A stretch of DNA of 64,000 nt, taken from positions 1 through 64,000 of the forward strand of contig JAUNHC010000023.1 in NCBI GenBank assembly GCA_030524175.1. The letters are read 5' to 3'. Of the stretch, positions 42,228 to 51,890 are shown piece by piece. The DNA is from Eubacteriales bacterium. Lineage in GTDB: Bacteria > Bacillota > Clostridia > Lachnospirales > Lachnospiraceae. Position 1 is the stretch's first letter; each line of letters starts with the position of its first letter. A program made the position numbers and the translations under genes. The notes below the pieces were generated by a model that had not been told where the DNA came from, ran no database searches, and saw only the letters and a list, made by a program, of their open reading frames with translations.

Positions 42228-44156
42228 TTGAGTTGGTTATTAGAATTATTAATAGAAGGCATTAGAGAACTATGCTCACAGTTTATCGTCGACATGATGG
42301 AGATTGTGACCGATATGTTTACGGAACTGCTTTCGTGCGACTTAACCCTATTTGAAGAATTATTTGGAGTGGTAGGAGATTTATATAAGAATGTGATGGT
42401 ACCTATGGGAATTGCAATTCTATTGCTGGTCTGTACCTGGCAGCTTTTTAAGAGCATGTTTGGTAAGGCAGGGCTTGCAAGCGAAGACCCGATAGAACTG
42501 GTTTGTAGAAGTGGAATGTGCCTGTTTCTTATTGTGTCCGCCAAATATGTTGTGAACTATATTCTGGATATTGCCGGTACTCCATATCAATGGGTGGCAG
42601 GGACAGAAATCAAGGTTGAGAGTTTCAGCGGATATGTTTCGGCTTTGGAAGGTGTTACCGGTTCACTCGGAATTGACAGCTTAAGTATTGCGTTGCTTAT
42701 GCTCATCATGCAGTTTGTAGTTGCCTGGAATTATTTTAAGATGCTGTTTGTGATAGCAGAACGATATGTTTTGCTTGGAGTTTTTTCTTACACATCGCCT
42801 CTGGCATTTGCGACCGGTGGATCAAAATCGACCAACAACATACTGGCATCGTGGGCCAAAATGTTTGGTGGTCAGGTCGTTTTGATTATATTGAATTCCT
42901 GGTGTCTGAAGATGTTTCTTTCGGGATATGGAAATTTAATGGCAAGCAGTTATGGATTTACGAAGTTTTTTGTTGCAACGCTATGTTTGGTTGGATTTTG
43001 CAAAATTACATTCAAACTGGATTCGTACATGTCTTCTCTTGGAGTTAATTTGGGCAGACCGAGCAACGGTCTGGGTGCAATGGGTCTCATGATGGCAGCA
43101 GGCAGGATTTTTTCGCATGTCAAAGGTGCGGCAGGTGGTGGAGAATCAGGCACAGGTGCAGCAACAGGCGGACAAGCGTATGGAAATGCAGCAAACATGA
43201 CAGAGGGTTCTGGAGGACCAATTCCTATGGCAGCTGGAACAATGGCAGGAGATGCTATGGATATGGAAAATTCTGCAAATGCATTTGGCAATCCACAAGA
43301 GAATTCAGCAGATGCCGAAATGCAGCAGGGAGATTTCGATAGTGATGGCCTGACAGAAGATTCCGGGGTGCTGGATGAACTTGGCATGATGCCGTCAGAT
43401 ATGTCGGAAAGTAATGCATCAACCGGTGATATGAATATGGATACAGGCGATTTCACCAATACAAATGGAGAAATGGAGCCACAAGGTTCCACGGAAGCAT
43501 CTTCAGAAGCTTTCCAGACGGAAGCATCAAATGGCGATATGAATAATTCAGAAGTTGTTTTAGGAAGCGATTCCAACACAATTGGAGAAATGGGCGATTA
43601 TCCAGTGGAAGAGGATGATTTTGATACAGAGTCCTCAGACGGAACTGCAATGGATCTGGAGGGAGGAAATATTGACAGCTCAGGTGCGGACAATGAAACC
43701 GGGGCGGGAGGTATGGAGTCATCTTATGGAGACTCTTCTTCAGGTAGTAATATTGCGGGAGATAATGCAGCTGGTCAGGATGACGGAATCATTAATGAAA
43801 TCGGAAGTCAAACGACGGCAGGTGCAATGGATTCCTACACTGAAGGTATACATACAGGAGATAGTTTGCCCCATCATACATCAGGTGAAAAGCCAGGAAT
43901 GGAAGGACAACCAAACCCAGATATGGGATTGTACCATGACTTTAATGATAACGGGAATGACACAATGTTTAATCTGGATGGAAATGGCAATGAAACAATG
44001 CCAAATCTGGATGCCGGAGGTATATCGTCGGAGAAATCAGAAAGAGAAGTCCGCAGCACTAGCAGAGAGGAAAGAGTCCGGGAAGTACCGAAGTCTAGGG
44101 ATGAGATTAAAAAGAGGAAGGGTAGTCCGAAAAAACATGATGAAGAAATAAAATGA
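42228..44156 (+). CDS. VirB6/TrbL-like membrane protein with long disordered tail
   Basis: The product is 642 residues. The first 290 or so contain about seven helices (for example VMVPMGIAILLLVCTWQLF and VAWNYFKMLFVIAERYVLLG), typical of VirB6/TrbL channel proteins of Gram-positive elements. The rest is low-complexity and rich in Gly, Asn, Asp, Glu, Ser and Met, with repeats such as NGNETMPNLDAG, and ends in a basic stretch. TTG 42228 lies 14 bp from AAAGGAGGG, an unusually long spacing; no better start is visible. Confidence 0.8.
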   Translation: MSWLLELLIEGIRELCSQFIVDMMEIVTDMFTELLSCDLTLFEELFGVVGDLYKNVMVPMGIAILLLVCTWQLFKSMFGKAGLASEDPIELVCRSGMCLFLIVSAKYVVNYILDIAGTPYQWVAGTEIKVESFSGYVSALEGVTGSLGIDSLSIALLMLIMQFVVAWNYFKMLFVIAERYVLLGVFSYTSPLAFATGGSKSTNNILASWAKMFGGQVVLIILNSWCLKMFLSGYGNLMASSYGFTKFFVATLCLVGFCKITFKLDSYMSSLGVNLGRPSNGLGAMGLMMAAGRIFSHVKGAAGGGESGTGAATGGQAYGNAANMTEGSGGPIPMAAGTMAGDAMDMENSANAFGNPQENSADAEMQQGDFDSDGLTEDSGVLDELGMMPSDMSESNASTGDMNMDTGDFTNTNGEMEPQGSTEASSEAFQTEASNGDMNNSEVVLGSDSNTIGEMGDYPVEEDDFDTESSDGTAMDLEGGNIDSSGADNETGAGGMESSYGDSSSGSNIAGDNAAGQDDGIINEIGSQTTAGAMDSYTEGIHTGDSLPHHTSGEKPGMEGQPNPDMGLYHDFNDNGNDTMFNLDGNGNETMPNLDAGGISSEKSEREVRSTSREERVREVPKSRDEIKKRKGSPKKHDEEIK

Positions 44157-44170
44157 AGGGGGTGAAAACC

Positions 44171-46321
44171 ATGAAGGATGACAGAACGGATTCCACCCCT
44201 CTTGATCAAGCTCCCAATGCGGCTTTGCAGGCTGCTCAGACAGCACAGCAGGTCCAGAATATCACAGGAATGGCAAAAAAGGGGGCAGATGCGGCAAATA
44301 CAGCTGCTCATGCGACGCAGGCAGCTTATGCAGCAACTGCCTCAGCACAAGGTGGAGCGGCAGCAGCAGGTGCAACAGCAGGAACTGCACTAGGTGGTCC
44401 GTTGGGTACTATTGTGGGTACGATAGTTACAAGCAAAACTTTTTGGAAAGTTATAGCTGCAATTACTGCAAGTATTATCCTGTTCATGTTTTTAATAGCC
44501 AATATGGTAGGTATTATCTTGTCCTATCTTGGCTTTGCAAATGCGGATTCTTTTGCAAACGAAGCACAATCTGCTCAACTGTCTAATACAAAAATCAGGA
44601 TTGAGAAGATTTTGAATAATGAGGAGTATAAAAATGAAATCCTGAAAATCATTGAGCAGGGGCGGGATATCAAATTACAGGAAATCAATGCAGATAAAGC
44701 CCAGAACTATGCAGCACATGAACTCTCAGTTATAGACGAATATGAAACAAAATTGAAACGGAACCTGAGTTATTATCTAGCCATATTGCTGATTGAAAAT
44801 ATGGATTCCAGCCAGATCCAGTCATTTCTGGGATATCCAAATGCACTTGGGCTGGATATGACCACAGATTTAACAAGTACATACGACGCCATCTTCCGTG
44901 AAGCCGCTCAGACATATGGAGTGCCAGAAGCATTGCTGAAAGCGATTGCCAAAGCAGAATCGGATTTTAATCCCAATGTGATTTCTTATGCCGGTGCGAT
45001 TGGAATTATGCAGCTGATGCCGGGGACAGCAGCCTCTCTTGGTGTAGATCCGTATGACCCCAGACAAAATATCATGGGTGGAGCAAAATACATAGCAGGC
45101 AATATAGAACAGTTTAAAGGCTATCCAAATGGTCTGGAACTTGCTATCGCTGCTTATAATGCCGGTCCAGGGGCAGTAATTCAATATGGTTATCAGATTC
45201 CCCCTTATCCAGAAACACAAAACTACGTTAAAAAAGTATTAGGTTACGTCAGTATTCAAGAGGCGGGAGCTTCCTCTGGAACGATATCTGCGGAAGGGGA
45301 TGAAAATGAGGACTTGAGTGGTGCTTATGAGCAGTTAAAAACAGTAGTTACGGATAATATAGACCGTTTTTATTCATGGTCTGTGACAAACGAGAAAGAA
45401 ACGGATGCAACGGAAACTGCTTACTATTTTCTGTCAGAATCAGGAAAAACAGAGATTGAGAAAACAACTTATGAACAACTGAAACAAGAAGGGGGAAACG
45501 TCACTACCGAGGCATTTCAGACAAAGGCCAAGTCTGTGGAGTATACGCTGGCCTTGATGCTGCACTCTCAGATGGAAGGCGGAGGAAGTGGGTACGAGTA
45601 TAAGTATGTTACTGACCAAAACACATTCGAGCTGGTACTAAAAATACTGAGACTATTGCAGGATGGGCTGCAGTCTCTGAAAGAGTCGTTCTTTTCCCTT
45701 TTTTCCTGGGCTGATTTTGTTACCGGAGGAGGAAATGCCAGTGATTCCTACATAGGAAACATCGATGTGACAGGTGATATCATTGCTTATGATACTGTGG
45801 GAAGAGGTGTGAAAAATGTGGTCTACTATAACCAGACAGAAGAACCGTGGCGTAGTATGCCGTATGGTTCAAGCACTATCAGTGCATCAGGTTGTGGTCC
45901 GACCTCTATGGCGATTATCATTTCCACGTTGACCAGGCAGACAGTAACTCCACAGATGACATGCGCTTATTCTATCAATAATGGAGAATATGTTCCGGGA
46001 GCTGGAACTGCCCATTCCTTTCCAACAAATGCCGCGCACCATTGGGGGCTGACATCAGAAAGAGTTGGAAAAGACCGGATGGATTACGTGGTGCAATCAC
46101 TGAAGGAGGGAAAGATGGTGATAGAAATCTGCGAAGCGTATACAATAACTGGCAGCGGGAGCGGACATTTTATAGTTTTAACAGGAGTAACCAGAGATGG
46201 ATACATAACTATTGCAGATTGTGCCAGCCGGGAGCGGACGGGAAAGGTATATAGTGTGGAGACAATCAGATCTTTCGGACGTGATCTCTCCGATGGAGCA
46301 TTTTGGATTATCGGAAAATAA
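44171..46321 (+). CDS. Cell-wall hydrolase: lytic transglycosylase plus C39-like peptidase
   Basis: The product is about 716 residues. An Ala/Gln-rich N-terminus is followed by a helix (FWKVIAAITASIILFMFLIA), a coiled region, and an SLT transglycosylase domain with catalytic Glu in AIAKAESDFNP (near 262) and GIMQLMPGTA. A C-terminal peptidase C39-like domain has Cys in ASGCGPTSMA (near 575) and His in GHFIVLTG (near 666). It plays the CwlT/VirB1 role of opening peptidoglycan for the transfer channel. ATG 44171 with AAGGGGGTG is preferred over ATG 44153. Confidence 0.9.
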   Translation: MKDDRTDSTPLDQAPNAALQAAQTAQQVQNITGMAKKGADAANTAAHATQAAYAATASAQGGAAAAGATAGTALGGPLGTIVGTIVTSKTFWKVIAAITASIILFMFLIANMVGIILSYLGFANADSFANEAQSAQLSNTKIRIEKILNNEEYKNEILKIIEQGRDIKLQEINADKAQNYAAHELSVIDEYETKLKRNLSYYLAILLIENMDSSQIQSFLGYPNALGLDMTTDLTSTYDAIFREAAQTYGVPEALLKAIAKAESDFNPNVISYAGAIGIMQLMPGTAASLGVDPYDPRQNIMGGAKYIAGNIEQFKGYPNGLELAIAAYNAGPGAVIQYGYQIPPYPETQNYVKKVLGYVSIQEAGASSGTISAEGDENEDLSGAYEQLKTVVTDNIDRFYSWSVTNEKETDATETAYYFLSESGKTEIEKTTYEQLKQEGGNVTTEAFQTKAKSVEYTLALMLHSQMEGGGSGYEYKYVTDQNTFELVLKILRLLQDGLQSLKESFFSLFSWADFVTGGGNASDSYIGNIDVTGDIIAYDTVGRGVKNVVYYNQTEEPWRSMPYGSSTISASGCGPTSMAIIISTLTRQTVTPQMTCAYSINNGEYVPGAGTAHSFPTNAAHHWGLTSERVGKDRMDYVVQSLKEGKMVIEICEAYTITGSGSGHFIVLTGVTRDGYITIADCASRERTGKVYSVETIRSFGRDLSDGAFWIIGK

Positions 46322-46339
46322 GTAGTGAGGAGAGCAGAT

Positions 46340-47131
46340 ATGCGGACATATGTGAAAATAGCATTTTGTATTCTTTTCCTCTTATGTACTTTTCAGCCAG
46401 TAAAAATTTATGCTGAGAGTACAGATGGGAATAACCTGCCAGAGATTGTAAAGTGGGAAAATGGGAATGGATTTGATGCAAAGGGGACCATGCTCAAAGA
46501 CTGTTGGGCTTATGACATGGTAAATACTGCCGGGAGATATGTACTGTTTTCAGAGGCAGGTTCTGTGCTGGAAAAAACGGAGACATGGAATGATAGAGGT
46601 TCTGTCAATGAAAACTTTACTCCTACTGAACAGGAGACGGCTACAATAGCATTGCGTGTGGAACCCTTTTCTGGATTCGATGGAAAAGTTATTGTGATAA
46701 TAGAAAAAAGTGGTTTACAAAACAGATACACATTAAACCAGGAGAATCTATATGTACTCAATGTATCTGTAAACAGTGGTGATTATAGGATTCAGGCAGC
46801 AGAAGCATATGATGATCATTATGTCTATGAAACTATATTTTCGCCTGAGCAAAAACATATCCAAGAAAAAGGATTGTTGTTGTTACAGATTGAAGTTACA
46901 GACCATATAGAAGGGGAAGTAGGTGATGTACTAAAAGCAGAAGAGCAGTTGGATGTGCCAGAAGGGGAAAGCCAAAGTCAGGTGGAAAATATTGAAGAAA
47001 GTGGAGGACAAGAGGAGCCTATGATTTTTGAAACTGGATTGAAGAAATATATGTTTGTTTTAGGTGGTTTTGCAATAGTAGGTCTTGCTTTTTACCTTCT
47101 GTTTAGAAGCAAGCGGAACAAATATAATTAA
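46340..47131 (+). CDS. Exported membrane-anchored protein of the secretion operon
   Basis: The product is about 263 residues. A signal (VKIAFCILFLLCTFQPVKIYA) opens it, a beta-rich extracellular domain follows, then an acidic linker and a C-terminal helix (FVLGGFAIVGLAFYLLF) with a basic end. This layout of a surface protein held by its C-terminus suggests a channel or contact component. GAGGAGAG supports ATG 46340. No family was recognised. Confidence 0.65.
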   Translation: MRTYVKIAFCILFLLCTFQPVKIYAESTDGNNLPEIVKWENGNGFDAKGTMLKDCWAYDMVNTAGRYVLFSEAGSVLEKTETWNDRGSVNENFTPTEQETATIALRVEPFSGFDGKVIVIIEKSGLQNRYTLNQENLYVLNVSVNSGDYRIQAAEAYDDHYVYETIFSPEQKHIQEKGLLLLQIEVTDHIEGEVGDVLKAEEQLDVPEGESQSQVENIEESGGQEEPMIFETGLKKYMFVLGGFAIVGLAFYLLFRSKRNKYN

Positions 47132-47149
47132 AGCTGGGAGGTGTTACAT

Positions 47150-47620
47150 ATAGCAAATAAAGAGCGTGTTGACGTATATACCATACCGCCGAATTTTGCC
47201 CAGGAAGGAACCATTTTATCAGGTAGGATTGGAATAAGGAATGCCATAGAAACTGGCTTTTTAGTTTTTTTCTTACTACAGATATTGCTATCTTTGGATT
47301 GGGGGGTGCGGGGAAAAATATATGCAGGTATTATCGTAATTCTGCCGGTTGCAATATTCGCACTTATAGGAGTTCAGGGAGAGAGTCTGAGCTCTTTTAT
47401 TTTTCAATTTTTGAAATATTTAAAAAATAGGAGAATACTTACAGTACCTGATGGAAGATATCGGTTAAAAAGGAACAGGCGGCTGAGAAAGCAACAACGT
47501 CGGCGGGAAAGGGAAGGAGGAGCAGACAATCGAAAGCGAAGTAAGAGAGTTAAAACAAAAGCTCAAAGAGGCAAAAAGGGCAGAGAAGCAGAGCCTGAGG
47601 GAAGAAAAGAGGCGTCGTAA
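47150..47620 (+). CDS. PrgI/VirB3-like membrane protein
   Basis: The product is about 156 residues with two adjacent helices (TGFLVFFLLQILLSLDWGV and IYAGIIVILPVAIFALIGV) and a very basic tail. ERVDVYTIPPNFAQEGTIL at the start is typical of PrgI-like proteins that precede VirB4 in Gram-positive elements. GGAGG (47137-47141) ideally fits an ATA at 47150, giving (M)ANKERVDVY; the standard alternative is GTG 47141, which overlaps the ribosome site. The end overlaps the VirB4 frame. Confidence 0.75.
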   Translation: MANKERVDVYTIPPNFAQEGTILSGRIGIRNAIETGFLVFFLLQILLSLDWGVRGKIYAGIIVILPVAIFALIGVQGESLSSFIFQFLKYLKNRRILTVPDGRYRLKRNRRLRKQQRRREREGGADNRKRSKRVKTKAQRGKKGREAEPEGRKEAS

Positions 47621-50327
47621 AGATATGTCTGAAGCTGACCGCAAGAGAGAGAAGGAAGAAGAACAGCTTAAAAAGCAACAGCTCAAGGAGGAGGAGCGAC
47701 TGAGGAAGGAGCAGGTCAGGGAAGAGAAAATATTAAAACGGGAACTTAATAAGGCAGAGCATATCAGCGATAATCAGGTTGCTTCCGAACCGCAGAAATA
47801 TCAGAAGAAACATAGGGTAGAAAAAGAGGCTCCTCTGGACTTGCTCCCTATGACCTGGGCATCTCCCTATCTCCCAATCAGGCAGATAAAGCATGGGATC
47901 ATCTATACCACAGATAACCGGTATGTAAAACTGGTGGAGGTTCTTCCCATTAATTTTCTACTCCGGTCAGCAGCAGAGCAGAGGAATATAATCTCGTCTT
48001 TTATGAGTTATCTCAAAATTGCCCCAATCAGAATGCAGTTTAAGATTGTGTCCAAAAAAGCGGATTTAGCGGAATATATAGCAAAAATCAGGCAGGAAGC
48101 CAGGAAGGAACCCGATGAGCGGTGCAGGCTGTTGCAGGAGGATTATGCACAACTGATTCAAAATTTAGGAAAAAAAGAAGCGATTACAAGACGTTTCTAT
48201 TTAATTTTTGAATATCAATCCTATAATAACAGAAAAAACCCGGATGAAAAAGATGTAAATTTATATATGCAGTCAGCAGTACAAACGGTAAAGAAATACC
48301 TCTCTTTGTGCGGGAACGGAATTTTGGAATATGAGAATGATACGAGGTTTATTGTAGAAGCTTTCTACCAACTGCTGAACAGGAAGACAAGCATGTATGA
48401 GACATTAGATACACGCATCCAGAAGGTAGTGGACTATTATCGTCGAGAAAATGGAGAAGAAAGCATCAAGCATATTCCCGTAACAGAATTGATTGCCCCA
48501 AAGACTATTGAACTGAAACATCGAAATTATGTTGTGATTGATGGCGTGTACCACAGCTATCTTCTGATCCCATCGCACAGGTATCGTACTAAGGTTCCGG
48601 CTGGATGGCTTTCTCTGCTTATAAACGCGGGGGAAGGAATTGATGTGGATGTCTATTATTTCCGGCAGGACAAAGGCAAAACAATGGACCGGATTGGAAG
48701 ACGAATCCGGCTGAACAGGTCAAAAATCAAGGATACTTATGATACGAATACTGATTTTGACGATCTAAGTGAATCTATCCAAGCAGGATATTATCTGAAA
48801 CGAGGCCTGAGCGGTAGTGAAGAGTTTTATTATATGGCTGTCCTAATCACAGTTACAGGCAACAGTGCAAAAGAAGTGGAGTGGCGAACAAAAGAAATGG
48901 GAAAGCTTTTGAATTCCCAGGATATAGGAACGATGAGCTGCCTGTTCCGAGAGGAACAGGCATTTTTATCGTCTTTGCCGCTGCTAGGTTTGGATGAAAA
49001 ATTATATGAGCGTTCAAAACGGAATGTCCTGACTTCAGGGGTTGCGGCATGTTATCCATTCACAGCGTATGAGATGTCCGATAAAGACGGAATCATGATG
49101 GGAGTAAATAAAGCAAATAATTCCCTGGTAATTGTAGATATTTTTAATTCTCAATTATATAAGAATGCAAATATTGCCATACTCGGTACATCTGGTGCAG
49201 GAAAAACATTCACGATGCAGTTAATGGCACTGCGGATGCGGAGAAAAAATATTCAGGTTTTCATTATTGCACCAGATAAAGGGCATGAGTTTGCCCGGGC
49301 CTGTAATAACATTGGCGGAGAGTTTATTCAAATTTCTCCAGCTTCTCCTAACTGTATCAATATCATGGAAATCCGCCAGACAGATACAACTACCAGTGAA
49401 ATATTAGATGGATATATGTCAGAGCGATCAGAGCTGGCTATGAAAATTCAGAGCCTTCATATTTTCTTTTCTCTTTTAATACCAGACATGACATATGAGG
49501 AAAAGCAATTGCTCGATGAATCTATGGTCATTACCTATAATGAGAAAAAAATTACGCATGACAATAATAGTTTGGTGGATCCGGAACATCCTGAGAGATA
49601 CAAAGAAATGCCTATCCTTGGTGATCTGCATGAGGTGCTGCTCAGAAAAGCCGAATGCAGGCGAATTGCAAACATCCTAAACCGTCTGGTAAATGGTTCT
49701 GCATCTACTTTTAACCAGCAAACCAATGTTGATTTGAATAACAAATATGTTGTACTTGATATATCGGAGCTTTCTGGAGACCTACTGCTTGGCATGTTTG
49801 TTGCATTGGATTTTGTTTGGGCTAAAGCGAAGGAAGACCGGACAGTAGAAAAGACTATTTTTATTGATGAGGCGTGGAAACTTTTAATGACAAACGAATT
49901 GGCAGGTGAATACCTGTTGGAGATATTTAAAGTGATACGTGCCTATGGTGGGTCTGCGGTATGTGCTACGCAGGATTTGGTCGATTTTTTTGCCCTGAAA
50001 GGAGGAAAGCTTGGTCGGGGTATTTTAAATAACTCTAAAACAAAAATCATCTTGAATATGGAGACCAGCGAAGCAGAGCACATAAAAGAGGAACTGGATT
50101 TATCTGAGGCAGAAATGACCGCTATTACACGGTTCGAACGTGGTACAGGCCTCGTATCAACGAACAATAATAATCTGGTTGTTGAGTTTAAGGCAAGCCG
50201 TCTGGAAAAAGATCTAATCACTACGGACCGGCAAGACTTACAGGAACTAAAACAACGCCTGAAGGAGCATGGAACACAGGCATATGGAAAGAAAGGAGGC
50301 TTGACGGAGATGCGTACTGGAACTTAG
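47529..50327 (+). CDS. VirB4/TraE family conjugation ATPase
   Basis: The product is 900 residues from ATG 47625, or 932 if started at ATC 47529, which lies 8 bases after GGAGG (47516-47520) and extends the charged coiled coil upstream in frame. The ATPase has Walker A GTSGAGKTFTMQ and Walker B KTIFIDEAWKLL, then CATQDLVDFF and LNNSKTKIILNM. It powers assembly of the secretion channel. ATG 47625 has no clear ribosome site, which favours the longer form. Confidence 0.9.
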   Translation: MESEVRELKQKLKEAKRAEKQSLREEKRRRKDMSEADRKREKEEEQLKKQQLKEEERLRKEQVREEKILKRELNKAEHISDNQVASEPQKYQKKHRVEKEAPLDLLPMTWASPYLPIRQIKHGIIYTTDNRYVKLVEVLPINFLLRSAAEQRNIISSFMSYLKIAPIRMQFKIVSKKADLAEYIAKIRQEARKEPDERCRLLQEDYAQLIQNLGKKEAITRRFYLIFEYQSYNNRKNPDEKDVNLYMQSAVQTVKKYLSLCGNGILEYENDTRFIVEAFYQLLNRKTSMYETLDTRIQKVVDYYRRENGEESIKHIPVTELIAPKTIELKHRNYVVIDGVYHSYLLIPSHRYRTKVPAGWLSLLINAGEGIDVDVYYFRQDKGKTMDRIGRRIRLNRSKIKDTYDTNTDFDDLSESIQAGYYLKRGLSGSEEFYYMAVLITVTGNSAKEVEWRTKEMGKLLNSQDIGTMSCLFREEQAFLSSLPLLGLDEKLYERSKRNVLTSGVAACYPFTAYEMSDKDGIMMGVNKANNSLVIVDIFNSQLYKNANIAILGTSGAGKTFTMQLMALRMRRKNIQVFIIAPDKGHEFARACNNIGGEFIQISPASPNCINIMEIRQTDTTTSEILDGYMSERSELAMKIQSLHIFFSLLIPDMTYEEKQLLDESMVITYNEKKITHDNNSLVDPEHPERYKEMPILGDLHEVLLRKAECRRIANILNRLVNGSASTFNQQTNVDLNNKYVVLDISELSGDLLLGMFVALDFVWAKAKEDRTVEKTIFIDEAWKLLMTNELAGEYLLEIFKVIRAYGGSAVCATQDLVDFFALKGGKLGRGILNNSKTKIILNMETSEAEHIKEELDLSEAEMTAITRFERGTGLVSTNNNNLVVEFKASRLEKDLITTDRQDLQELKQRLKEHGTQAYGKKGGLTEMRTGT

Positions 50328-50342
50328 AACTGGCAAGGCGCA

Positions 50343-50498
50343 ATGATTGCGTCATTTATTGTGTCATTCATTGCGTCATATAAAGAACTGGGGATGAGTG
50401 AGAACGGTTATGCGGCATATATTGTGTTTTTAATGTGTCGTTATGAATTAAAAACAATCTATGAAGGAGAGGATGCAGACTATGGAAATACAGAATAA
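50343..50498 (+). CDS. Possible 51-residue small protein with tandem repeat
   Basis: The frame directly continues VirB4 after its TAG. ATG 50343 gives MIASFIVSFIASYKELGMSE and then a hydrophobic NGYAAYIVFLMCRYELKT stretch. The first 12 codons are three copies of a 12-bp unit (50346-50381). The ribosome site is weak (AAGG), and the end overlaps the next gene by 17 bp. It could be a real small membrane protein or an intergenic repeat that happens to be open. Confidence 0.3.
   Translation: MIASFIVSFIASYKELGMSENGYAAYIVFLMCRYELKTIYEGEDADYGNTE
50346..50381 (+). repeat. Three tandem 12-bp repeats
   Basis: ATTGCGTCATTT, ATTGTGTCATTC and ATTGCGTCATAT lie head to tail between the VirB4 gene and the next gene. 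The period equals four codons of the small frame there. They could also be protein-binding iterons. Confidence 0.7.
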
Positions 50499-51033
50499 AC
50501 AGAAGGCTGTGGAGAAAGAAGTCAAGGAATTGGTACAGAGATATAACGTACTTTTGAAAAGCCAGTTATATGCCTACTTTGAGAAGGATGGCAGAGATAA
50601 ATTCGTTGGGCGTGCTTTGAAAGCATTGGAAAAGGAACGCAGTATCTGTATCAATCAGGAGACAAAAGAGGTTGCAGCCAATGAGACTGGATTTTCAGCG
50701 TGGGAACGGGGAACTATGCAGGCATTTTGGGTGCTGATTGACATCATGGGTAAGAAGAAAGTAGAACAGCATTTCTTGGCTGCAAAAGAGGAATACCCAA
50801 TCAGAATTATTTTTGTTGCTGATGCAGATATCTTTGATATTTCCTACATAGCTGAGACGGATATCCAGCTGGCCAATAATCTGTTTACACGGAGGAAGAT
50901 AGAAGGATGCGGCCATATTGTAATTGTTGAGCAGCCAAAAGACATTGCAGGCATCCAGATCCCGGATACTATAGGATATTGTACTGTAGCAAAGGAGGAT
51001 GGTCACATCGAATATTATCGAAAAGACGACTGA
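50482..51033 (+). CDS. DUF5697-like element protein
   Basis: The product is about 183 residues from ATG 50482, which has GAAGGAGAGG upstream (ATG 50461 is less likely). The N-terminal KEVKELVQRYNVLLKSQLYA and VGRALKALEKERSICIN look like a winged-helix module. The C-terminal half (PIRIIFVADADIFDISYIAE) is a beta-rich fold. Similar proteins (DUF5697, from memory) sit behind VirB4 in Lachnospiraceae elements. Its end overlaps the next gene. Confidence 0.6.
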   Translation: MEIQNKQKAVEKEVKELVQRYNVLLKSQLYAYFEKDGRDKFVGRALKALEKERSICINQETKEVAANETGFSAWERGTMQAFWVLIDIMGKKKVEQHFLAAKEEYPIRIIFVADADIFDISYIAETDIQLANNLFTRRKIEGCGHIVIVEQPKDIAGIQIPDTIGYCTVAKEDGHIEYYRKDD

Positions 51034-51715
51034 CGATAAAGGGCTTCAAAAAATAAAACTGCAGCTTGATGCAGCACAAAGGATGGCAGGCAGTACAGAG
51101 CACTGTCTTGCAGAGGCCAGAAGCATTTTGTTGTCATATTCCAGAAATACTACAAATGTAAGATATACAAACTTTGGGGATATGGTATTGGATGCTTCAA
51201 AAAGTGCGGAACGCCTGACAGAGCAGCTGAGGCGGCTGTCATTGGAAGTAACTCTGGATTCGCAAAAATATGAAAAATATAAGTCAGATTTGGTACGCAT
51301 ACATGGGATTGAGCTTTCATATTTCGATGGAATCCTTGAGGTGAAGATGCCAGTTTTAGTACCTCACAGGAAGGAAAGCTATACAGATTATCTGTATAAG
51401 CCGTTGTATACGGCATGCAGACATTGGTGCCTAAAACAGAGTGAAGAGCATGGCAGTATACCAGTTTTTGAAAAATGTACGGTCTGCTTTCTTCACGTGT
51501 ATGATGAAACATTACCTCTTGGCAGAGTTAGGGATCATGACAATTACGAAGAAAAACATGTCTTGGATGTATTGACCAATTTTTTCTTATTATCAGACAG
51601 CGGCATAAATGTAGATACCTATCATTTGACGAGGATGGCGGAACAAGACGGCACGCAAATTTTTATCATGGATTCCAGTCAGTTTTGTAAGTGGCTGGAG
51701 CAGTTCCACCTGTAA
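50999..51715 (+). CDS. DUF6100-like element protein
   Basis: The product is 238 residues. The N-terminal third is helical (LQKIKLQLDAAQRMAGSTEH), and the C-terminal half carries LPLGRVRDHDNYEEKHVLDV, GINVDTYHLTRM and MDSSQFCKWLEQF, which I associate with the DUF6100 family. AAAGGAGG touches ATG 50999 with no spacer, so the true start may lie a few codons later. It overlaps the previous gene by 35 bp. Its function is unknown. Confidence 0.6.
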   Translation: MVTSNIIEKTTDDKGLQKIKLQLDAAQRMAGSTEHCLAEARSILLSYSRNTTNVRYTNFGDMVLDASKSAERLTEQLRRLSLEVTLDSQKYEKYKSDLVRIHGIELSYFDGILEVKMPVLVPHRKESYTDYLYKPLYTACRHWCLKQSEEHGSIPVFEKCTVCFLHVYDETLPLGRVRDHDNYEEKHVLDVLTNFFLLSDSGINVDTYHLTRMAEQDGTQIFIMDSSQFCKWLEQFHL

Positions 51716-51890
51716 AACAGGTATCGAAAAATGGAATGAAAATACAACTGGCATTTTCGATGGAAGATATATCTGGAAAACCTTACAAATTAAAAGGAAT
51801 TTGTGGTCCAAGAACAGATTAAGTACCCAGGTATCCATCGTATAGGGTAATAACATCGGAAAAATAGAACAGCGGAAAGGATGTAGCTGT

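Noticed and set aside
42950-43579. 209-residue minus-strand open frame rich in Pro and Ser
   Set aside because: It is the antisense of the low-complexity tail of the VirB6-like gene, which removes stop codons by composition alone.
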